The notes under the pieces: model-generated
The model's input: the letters and a program-made list of their open reading frames with translations, nothing else
What the model was told of the DNA's origin: nothing
Database searches by the model: none
Shown: positions 1 to 6,166 of the stretch, one piece after another
Layout of the letters: every line of letters starts with the position of its first letter
Numbering within the stretch: the stretch's first letter is position 1
Program-made: the position numbers and the translations under genes
Source of the DNA: Candidatus Omnitrophota bacterium
Lineage (GTDB): Bacteria; Omnitrophota; Gorgyraeia; Gygaellales; Profunditerraquicolaceae
Length of the DNA: 13,107 bases
Direction of reading: 5' to 3'
Assembly: GCA_018818365.1 (NCBI GenBank)
Contig: JAHISH010000157.1
Coordinates: forward strand, 1-13,107

Positions 1-3000
1 AGATTGAAAGAGACAAGCTGACAGAGAAAGTCGCAGAAATAGAGAAATCGGAATTTCAGGATGATCTTCTTAGAAAAGACCTTCTCGCCCATAAAGAACA
101 AATCTCGCATCTCACTCAATCGTTAAACGAACATCTTGAAGAAGTAAATGCCACTAGAGTGGAGATTGCGACGCGTACCGCAGAGAGCTCAGAACTCTCC
201 CGACGTCTTGAAAAGACTATTACCAAGCTGGAAGATACGCAAGAATCAGTGGTAGCACAGAAGGACGAGATCGCGGCGCTTTCGCAGAGACTGAAAGCAG
301 GCCTTAATGACGGTTTTATTAAGGATGAGGCGCTGTTGAAGAAAGAAAAGCATATTACCGAGTTGGTCTTAAAATGTGATGTCCTGCAGCAAGAAAATAA
401 TCGATTCCGGCAAGAGGCTGCTGAGGTGAAGTCAGCGTTGGAAGAGCGGGTGAAGGAGTTTAATGTTTCTCAGGCTGAGGTTGCGGCGCGTGTTGCGCAC
501 GTAACCGAGATTTCCCAGCAATTACAGACGGTCCTTACGGAACTGGATACAACGAAAGCCAGCCTTGCGGCGCACAAGGAGGAAGTGGAGACGCTTTCGC
601 AAAAGCTGAAATTGAGTCTTGATGAAGGGCTTAAGAATGAGGCAGAGGCAATGCGTCTTAATGAAGAAGTAGAGTTACTTACCCGCGGGTATGCGATTTC
701 AACGGAAGAGATTGCTACCTTGAAGTTTGCCTTGGAAGAACGGGTTAAAGAACTGAATGCGTCTCAGGCAGAGGTTGCACAGTTCTCTCAGGATTTAATC
801 AAGACCCTTACGGAACTGGATACAACGAAAGCCAGCCTTGCGGCGCACAAGGAGGAAGTGGAGACGCTTTCGCAGAAATTAAGGTTGAGTCTTGCGCAAG
901 GTCTGGAGAAAGACGCAGAGGTGAATCGTCTTACCGAAGAATTAGAAGGGGCAAGCCGGAGGCTTTCTCTTTCAGAGAAAGATGTTGCTGCCTTGAAGGT
1001 GGCTTTAGAAGAGAAGATCCATGAATTACATACATCTCAGGCTGAGGTTGCCGCGCGAACGGATGAAGGGCGCATACAAGATACTGAGATTAACCGTTTA
1101 ATGGAGCAATTGGATATTCTCCATCAGGAGGCAGGCGCGTATCAGGAAGAGATCTCTAATCTTAGCCAGCGGCTGCAGACCAGTCTCGATGAAGGTTTGC
1201 ACAAAGAACAGGTGCTTGCACAGCAGCAAGAACAATTTGTGCAGGAGAAAAAGACTTATAAAACAGAGGTTGTTACCCTTTCTAATCGGTTACAGGAAAG
1301 TCTTGGGGTACGTTTGGAACTTGAAAAGGAACTATGGGGGGTCTATCATTCTGAAGGTTTCAGATTTATACTACGTCCTCTTTGGCAAAGCATCTGGTTG
1401 TTGCGTATTATTCTTCGATTAGCCAAGAGTATCGTGAAAAATAGCTTGTTGGCGACGATTATGCTGGCGGTAATCCCTTTTATCGTTCTTCTTCTCTTTG
1501 CTTTCTGCGTGGAACGCCTGGTGGAGCTTTTCTTTGGTGGCCTGGGGCGGCGCTTTGTTGCCAAAAGAGAGGTGGTGCCTTTTGAAGAATTAAGCGTAAG
1601 CGTAGTGATCCCCAATTGGAACGGTATTGAGCTATTACGGAAATGCCTTTCGTCTCTTTACGAAGTAGATGAGATTAAACAGGGAATATATGAAGTCCTC
1701 GTAGTCGATGATGCCAGTAGGTACAGAATTGCCGATTGCATCAAAGAGGATTTTCCCCTTGTGCGCGTAATCCGTAACCGGCGTAATCGTGGTTTCGGAA
1801 GGACATGCAATAGAGGGGTGCGGGAAGCTAAGGGAGAACTGATAATCCTTCTTAATAATGATATTATGGTGACGAAAGATTTCTTCATTCCTCTTAAGGG
1901 ACATTTCCGAGATCAGAAGGTATTTGCGGTTGCTCCAAAATTATATTCCTGGGATAAAACGACTTTCAACTACGGGATGCATATGGGCAGGTTTGAAAAC
2001 GGTTGTATCGGACTATGGAATGAATCCGAGACCGGTAACGGTGAGCAAGTATTTGAAACCGCTCCCACGATCTTTGCCGTGGGAGGCGCGATGTGTGTGC
2101 GCAAACGCGATTTCCTATGGTTGGGGGGGTTTGATGATATCTTCAGGCCGAATTGTTACGAGGATATCGACATCTCTTACCGTGCGCAGAAGCGGGGGCT
2201 GAAAGTCTTGTATGAACCTAAAAGCCTTGTGTTTCATAAGGCAGGCGCGACGCTTAACTACCATCGGCATAAAGAAATAAAGAATGAGCTGCTCTTTATG
2301 TGGAAGAACCTGACCGATGAAGATATGCTTCTTCAGACTATTAACCATCTGCCTCGTTTCTTGTTGCGCGGAAAGCATAGTTCACCGGTTACGTTCTTGC
2401 GCGGGTTCCTATGGGCTCTGGATAATATTATTCCTACACTGGTGAACCGTTTTAAAGAGAGGAAATATATCGGCGTTTCAGATTCGGTGGTCTTGAACCG
2501 TTGCATGCTTTACTACCGTAACCTCAAACGAAATGGTTTTGCACATGCTCAAAAGAAAACCATCCTTTTGGTGACCCCGTTTATTCTCTGGCCTCTGAAT
2601 GCGGGAGGGAAGCTAAGGATGTATAACCTTTATAAACGGCTCTCTGCGCAGTATCGGGTAATACTTTTGTCCCTTATTCATAATGAAAAAGAGGCCGAAT
2701 ATGCGAAGCATCTTGAAGGCGTATTCGAGGAGGTCTATTCTATCCATACCAAAACTCCCTCGGGAGATCTTTTCTTCCCCAAGCGCTACCAATATTCCTA
2801 TAGCAGTTTTCTTATTCAGAAGCTCATTGATCTGCAACAGAAGAAAGCGATCGATATCGTGCATATCGAATCGAATGAGCTTTTGTATCTGTCGCGGTTT
2901 ATCAAACACGCCCCGATTGTCTATACCGAACACGATATCAGCATTCTTTCCTATAAAAATAGCTATTACCATAAGAGTCTTTCTGATCTGGTGACGGGGC

Positions 3001-6000
3001 TGGTTGATTATCTGAAGATTGTCTGCCACCATAGTACTCTGTATAATGATCTTTCCCGCGTTATCGTTCTGTCTCGGGAGGATGAAAAAGTGGTCAGGGC
3101 CTTTGCGCCGTTTCGCAACTATTCTTTGATCCCTACCGGAGTAGACCTCGACCACTTCTTTTTTATCGATAAGACGGGAGGGAAAAAGACCTTAGTCTTT
3201 GTCGGGCATTATCCCCATTATCCTAATGAAGAAGCGGCCGTGTATTTCTGCAGGAATGTTCTTCCTTTGATAAGGAACGATATGCCTGAGGTGAAGATCA
3301 AGTTAGTAGGATCTTCTCCGACCAAAGAGGTTTTAGACCTTGCGCAGATTGAAGGGGTGGAGGTGGTTGGCGAAGTCGAAGATGTCTGTCCGTATTTGCA
3401 GGACGCATCGGTATTTGTCATCGCCTCTCATCATAGTGCAGGAATCAAGGGAAAGGTGGTTGAAGCTATGGCGGTAGGCACCCCTGTGGTTTCGACCTCT
3501 CGCGGAGCGTACGGAATTAATGCGGTGCACAATGAAAATATCATTCTTGCCGACCAACCGCAGGAGTTCGCAAAAAGTGTGCTTCAACTATTAAAGGATG
3601 AAGGATTATACCGTCGGATTGCCAGAAATGCCAGGAAACTGGTAGAGGATCAATATGACTGGGATAGTATCGCCAGGAAATTGTCCCGAGTCTATCGTGA
3701 TGAAATGGGAGAGGATGCCCTACAAGAGACTTTCTCCCCGACCCCGGAAAATCCGCCGCACGAAGAGGTGGTAGATGAAGAGGCTTCACACGCAGAAGAA
3801 TCGTCGATGATACAAGAAACGCAGGTAATGCGTCCAGTAAAGAATAATGAGATCCCTGTGATTAATCCTGGGGTGAAAGAAGTGATTGTCTCTGTCGATG
3901 CGATTGTTGAGCAGTCCCTGCATTATCTTGGCAAGAAACCGGTTGCATCGCAGGAATCTATGCCGGAAGAACTGCATATTGAGTTAACACATGCGTGTAA
4001 CAGTAGGTGTATCACCTGTGATATATGGGATTTCCCTCAGAGAAATAAGAAGAGTGCCGCAGACGAATTAACCCTTGAAGAGCTAAGAAAAATATTCCGC
4101 GAATCGAAAAGTCTGCCCCAGGTTAAGACGGTAGTGCTTTCGGGGGGAGAGCCGTTTCTGCGGCAGGATTTTGTCGAGATCTGTGTCGCGGTCAAAGAGT
4201 CTCTTCCGCAGGCCACCCTGGGGATTTTGAGTAATTTAGTAAATACAGAAATGGTACTTGCCAAGACCAAGGAAATAATAGAGAGGACTAAGTCAGATGC
4301 GCTTTGGATCGGCAGTTCCTTAGATGGGTTGGGAGAGGCCTATGATAAGATGCGGGGGACTCCTGCCGGTTTTTCCGGTTTCCTTAAGACTATCGAACGG
4401 TTTAAGGAAGAGCTCCCACAGATAGGAGTAAGCACTACCTTTGTGCTTACTCCGTTTAATTACGATCAGTTGCTTCCTTGTGGGGAGTTCGCCAGGGCGC
4501 ATGGATTGGATTTCTTTGCGCAGTTTGGCGTGGTAAAGGTCGCACGGTCTGCGCAGGTGTTTGAGTGGAAAGAAGAGCAATACGCGAAAATAGAGGCAGA
4601 TATCACAATGATCATCGAAAAGATGATTACCGAATCCGAGAGTATAGAAGATTTCAAAAAAAGCCTTGCGAAGCCCCGCGACAAAATAAACCTTCTTACA
4701 AAGATTTACTATTGGTCGCATTTGGTTGATTTTCAGAAGACCAAGAAGAGATTTTTGTATCGTTGCGATGCGGCTCATAAATTCGTTATGGGTGACCCCT
4801 ACGGCAATTTGTTTTTCTGTCCTTTATTAAAAGAGAAGACCATCGGGAATCTCCGCCAAGAAAGCCTTGATTCTCTGTGGAGTTCGCAGAAGGCAGAAGA
4901 AGTGAGGAGTTTTATCGCCGCTGAGATGTGTTCCTGTTGGTTGGTCTGTACGGTCTTCCCGATCGTAAGTGAAGCATTAGCATTGTATGGCGATACGGTA
5001 GCTTCAGCGGCGCACAAAGATACGCAGGATGCCAGGTTTAGTGAAGAGGCTGAAAACCGGATCATTGTCGTGGAAAGACCTTCTTTCGTGCAGGCGTCTT
5101 TGTTGTCGGGTGTTAACCGAAACACAAATCTCGGCAACTTGGATTTAAATAAGGAAGAGTTCCGCCAGCATAAAACTATTCTACAATCGACCCCTGAAGG
5201 GGTCACTCTTGGCGCTAATTACAAATGTAACGCGCACTGTCTTTTCTGCCTCGGCGGAGATTACCAGCCGTTCAGCTTGAAGCTCTACAAGAACTATTTT
5301 GAAACTCGCCTGGGAGAGATGCTTTATAACTCTTCGCATGTGAGCCTTTGCGGAATGGGAGAGCTGCTTCTGGTCCCCGATATACAGAATTTCCTCGATT
5401 ACATCAATAAGACACTTCCCGATAAGAATAAAATCATTACTACCAACGGGTTGGCATTGAAGGGGCCTCTTTCCGACAGGGTTACGGAGAGTAAGTATAG
5501 TATTCAAATATCGCTGCATGCATCCAATCCTGCCTTACATGAACAGCTCACCGGAGTCAAAGGAGGATTTGACCGGATTATCAATCAGGTCCGGCATATC
5601 GTACAGCGCAGAAAGAATCAGCAATCGCCGTATCTGACGCTTGTCTTTGTGGTTAATACCATGAATATCGAAGACCTGCCGCAATTCGTGGAACTTGCCG
5701 CTTCGCTGGGTGCCGATGGCGTGCAATGTAATTATCTAACGATCTTCCAGCCGGCGCATCTTAAACTGTCGTGCTTTTTTAAACAGCAGATCACGAACGA
5801 AATCTTTGATAAGGCGGCTGCCAGGGCCAGTGAATTAAATATCACCTTGCGTCTTCCGCCGAAGTTCGGACAAAAAGAGTACTTTGCGTCTCTTTGCGCT
5901 GATCCTTGGAAGAATATCTATGTGGACACCGAAGGGGCGGTACTGCCGTGTTGTTACTCGGGAGAACATTTCGGGGAGTTAAACCAAGACGGAATATTCA

Positions 6001-6164
6001 CCATCTGGAACAGCGATAAATTTCAGCAATTAAGGAATGACCTTCAGTCCGGTAATCCTGTGGCGATGTGTAAATTCTGCCTTAATAGCAATCCAGCCAA
6101 TGTGAATTTCATCAATGCCCATGTCAGTTTTAGGCCGGAAGTACAGAAGATGATCTTGAATTAA
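1..6164 (+). CDS. Giant fusion: coiled coil, membrane segment, two glycosyltransferases, two radical SAM/SPASM domains (5' partial)
   Basis: The frame is open from the first complete codon at position 3 to TAA at 6162-6164 (2053 residues), so the gene starts left of the window. GTG at 159 is the first common start codon but lies inside coiled coil that continues upstream and has no convincing ribosome site. Numbering from codon 159: coiled coil to about 395; hydrophobic segment about 405-462; GT-A glycosyltransferase about 478-790 (D517-D518, N566-N567-D568, E668-D669); GT-B glycosyltransferase about 798-1184, with K1099 and E1102 in the family-4 donor-site motif; acidic/proline linker about 1185-1265; radical SAM with C1280, C1284, C1287 and GGEP at 1329-1332, then SPASM-like cysteines; second radical SAM with C1690, C1694, C1697 and its own C-terminal cysteine cluster. 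The last domain is a paralog of the gene at 9047. A role in surface glycan synthesis and modification is inferred. No frameshift is seen across the domain boundaries. Confidence 0.92.
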   Translation, partial: IERDKLTEKVAEIEKSEFQDDLLRKDLLAHKEQISHLTQSLNEHLEEVNATRVEIATRTAESSELSRRLEKTITKLEDTQESVVAQKDEIAALSQRLKAGLNDGFIKDEALLKKEKHITELVLKCDVLQQENNRFRQEAAEVKSALEERVKEFNVSQAEVAARVAHVTEISQQLQTVLTELDTTKASLAAHKEEVETLSQKLKLSLDEGLKNEAEAMRLNEEVELLTRGYAISTEEIATLKFALEERVKELNASQAEVAQFSQDLIKTLTELDTTKASLAAHKEEVETLSQKLRLSLAQGLEKDAEVNRLTEELEGASRRLSLSEKDVAALKVALEEKIHELHTSQAEVAARTDEGRIQDTEINRLMEQLDILHQEAGAYQEEISNLSQRLQTSLDEGLHKEQVLAQQQEQFVQEKKTYKTEVVTLSNRLQESLGVRLELEKELWGVYHSEGFRFILRPLWQSIWLLRIILRLAKSIVKNSLLATIMLAVIPFIVLLLFAFCVERLVELFFGGLGRRFVAKREVVPFEELSVSVVIPNWNGIELLRKCLSSLYEVDEIKQGIYEVLVVDDASRYRIADCIKEDFPLVRVIRNRRNRGFGRTCNRGVREAKGELIILLNNDIMVTKDFFIPLKGHFRDQKVFAVAPKLYSWDKTTFNYGMHMGRFENGCIGLWNESETGNGEQVFETAPTIFAVGGAMCVRKRDFLWLGGFDDIFRPNCYEDIDISYRAQKRGLKVLYEPKSLVFHKAGATLNYHRHKEIKNELLFMWKNLTDEDMLLQTINHLPRFLLRGKHSSPVTFLRGFLWALDNIIPTLVNRFKERKYIGVSDSVVLNRCMLYYRNLKRNGFAHAQKKTILLVTPFILWPLNAGGKLRMYNLYKRLSAQYRVILLSLIHNEKEAEYAKHLEGVFEEVYSIHTKTPSGDLFFPKRYQYSYSSFLIQKLIDLQQKKAIDIVHIESNELLYLSRFIKHAPIVYTEHDISILSYKNSYYHKSLSDLVTGLVDYLKIVCHHSTLYNDLSRVIVLSREDEKVVRAFAPFRNYSLIPTGVDLDHFFFIDKTGGKKTLVFVGHYPHYPNEEAAVYFCRNVLPLIRNDMPEVKIKLVGSSPTKEVLDLAQIEGVEVVGEVEDVCPYLQDASVFVIASHHSAGIKGKVVEAMAVGTPVVSTSRGAYGINAVHNENIILADQPQEFAKSVLQLLKDEGLYRRIARNARKLVEDQYDWDSIARKLSRVYRDEMGEDALQETFSPTPENPPHEEVVDEEASHAEESSMIQETQVMRPVKNNEIPVINPGVKEVIVSVDAIVEQSLHYLGKKPVASQESMPEELHIELTHACNSRCITCDIWDFPQRNKKSAADELTLEELRKIFRESKSLPQVKTVVLSGGEPFLRQDFVEICVAVKESLPQATLGILSNLVNTEMVLAKTKEIIERTKSDALWIGSSLDGLGEAYDKMRGTPAGFSGFLKTIERFKEELPQIGVSTTFVLTPFNYDQLLPCGEFARAHGLDFFAQFGVVKVARSAQVFEWKEEQYAKIEADITMIIEKMITESESIEDFKKSLAKPRDKINLLTKIYYWSHLVDFQKTKKRFLYRCDAAHKFVMGDPYGNLFFCPLLKEKTIGNLRQESLDSLWSSQKAEEVRSFIAAEMCSCWLVCTVFPIVSEALALYGDTVASAAHKDTQDARFSEEAENRIIVVERPSFVQASLLSGVNRNTNLGNLDLNKEEFRQHKTILQSTPEGVTLGANYKCNAHCLFCLGGDYQPFSLKLYKNYFETRLGEMLYNSSHVSLCGMGELLLVPDIQNFLDYINKTLPDKNKIITTNGLALKGPLSDRVTESKYSIQISLHASNPALHEQLTGVKGGFDRIINQVRHIVQRRKNQQSPYLTLVFVVNTMNIEDLPQFVELAASLGADGVQCNYLTIFQPAHLKLSCFFKQQITNEIFDKAAARASELNITLRLPPKFGQKEYFASLCADPWKNIYVDTEGAVLPCCYSGEHFGELNQDGIFTIWNSDKFQQLRNDLQSGNPVAMCKFCLNSNPANVNFINAHVSFRPEVQKMILN
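533..601 (+). repeat. 69-bp perfect direct repeat, copy 1
   Basis: These 69 bases recur exactly at 806-874, offset 273 bp (91 codons, 13 heptads). They encode the stretch LTELDTTKASLAAHKEEV plus flanking residues inside the coiled coil. Identity at synonymous positions points to recent duplication or gene conversion rather than selection on protein sequence alone. Confidence 0.95.
806..874 (+). repeat. 69-bp perfect direct repeat, copy 2
   Basis: Second exact copy of the repeat at 533-601, in the same reading frame and orientation. The flanking sequence on both sides is diverged but still homologous at protein level. Confidence 0.95.
1374..1545 (+). other. Hydrophobic membrane-associated segment between coiled coil and glycosyltransferase
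   Basis: Two hydrophobic stretches follow the coiled coil: one of mixed aromatic/aliphatic character with Arg/Lys (about residues 405-425, numbering from codon 159) and a strong one at about 430-451, extending weakly to 462, with a proline at 440. Basic residues flank both sides (RLAK before, GRRF and KR after). It could be one transmembrane helix or a hairpin anchor; the sequence does not settle it. Confidence 0.7.
1587..2450 (+). other. Glycosyltransferase family 2-like domain (rhamnosyltransferase/COG1216 type)
   Basis: The domain opens with SVVIPNWNG and continues with VVDDAS (D517-D518), ILLNNDI in the metal/nucleotide-sugar DxD position (D568), an FAVGGAMCVRK segment, an LGGF turn and CYEDIDISYRA carrying the ED pair (E668-D669), then the FHKAG and KN motifs usual near the end of this family. 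It is expected to transfer a sugar from a nucleotide donor to a glycan or lipid-linked acceptor on the cytoplasmic face. Donor and acceptor cannot be read from sequence. Confidence 0.88.
2552..3710 (+). other. Glycosyltransferase family 4-like domain (GT-B)
   Basis: The N-terminal half starts with LLVTPF and a glycine-rich AGGKLR turn. The linker strand has IPTGVDLDHF, and the C-terminal Rossmann half has LVFVGHYPHYPNEEA, KLVGSSP and GIKGKVVEAMAVGTPVVST with the donor-binding K1099 and E1102 (numbered from codon 159). The overall pattern resembles sugar transferases of exopolysaccharide (PEP-CTERM/EpsH-associated) loci. That is a family resemblance only; the sugar is unknown. Confidence 0.88.
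3960..4960 (+). other. Radical SAM domain with SPASM-like C-terminus (first in giant gene)
   Basis: Strand 1 reads ELHIELTHACNSRCITC, giving the SAM-cluster cysteines C1280, C1284 and C1287 (numbered from codon 159). SGGEPFLR supplies the GGEP SAM-binding motif. Downstream, cysteines in YRCDA, FFCPLL and MCSCWLVC are placed as in SPASM auxiliary-cluster domains. The typical chemistry is 5'-deoxyadenosyl-radical modification of a peptide, sugar or cofactor; the substrate is unknown. ATG at 3960 with AGGA four bases upstream is a possible but unproven internal start. Confidence 0.88.
5130..6164 (+). other. Second radical SAM/SPASM domain, paralog of the gene at 9047
   Basis: The cluster motif is CNAHCLFC (C1690, C1694, C1697 numbered from codon 159), followed by CGMGELLL in the place of GGEP, ISLHASNPALHEQLTG, NTMNIEDLP and SPASM-like cysteines in LCADPW, LPCCYSGE and MCKFC. 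It matches the stand-alone protein at 9047-10114 along its whole length, including the STPEG lead-in and the INAH/FR.E tail, so it is a complete domain fused to the giant protein. Confidence 0.9.
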
Positions 6165-6166
6165 CC

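Larger units (their letters stand above)
1..1325 (+). repeat. Coiled-coil region built from heptad-registered repeats
   Basis: This part of the giant gene encodes a Glu/Lys/Leu/Gln-rich coiled coil. A short motif of the form hydrophobic-S/T-Q/R-x-L (for example LSQKL) or a degenerate version begins at nucleotides 111, 195, 279, 510, 594, 678, 783, 867, 951 and 1161. All the spacings (84, 84, 231, 84, 84, 105, 84, 84 and 210 bases) are multiples of 21, that is whole heptads, and 28 residues is the commonest unit. A second motif, SQAEVA, begins at 468, 762 and 1035, spaced 98 and 91 residues, again whole heptads. A later LSNRL at 1278 is out of register by four residues (39-residue step), which looks like a stutter before the membrane segment. 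Confidence 0.85.

Noticed and set aside
159..161. GTG at 159 as the true start of the giant gene
   Set aside because: The same frame is open to the window edge, the upstream residues (for example LLAHKEQISHLTQ) belong to the same coiled-coil repeat series in heptad register, and no good ribosome site precedes the GTG.
2123..2129. Run of seven G as a phase-variation tract in the glycosyltransferase domain
   Set aside because: It encodes the family-typical LGG turn and is short; a T8 run at 9199-9206 and a C7 run at 9788-9794 are similar chance runs in conserved coding sequence. No sign of switching.
2613..3155. 180-codon open frame on the minus strand, and other antisense frames such as 4320-4778 and 4799-5206
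   Set aside because: They lie opposite strongly supported catalytic domains, have no recognisable motifs and sit across no gene gap; they are shadows of the + strand coding sequence.
2450..5130. Assembly chimera or erased stop codons joining separate genes
   Set aside because: Domain boundaries are smooth, linkers look like protein sequence, base composition does not change, and frame is kept through four domains; still worth a read-coverage check.
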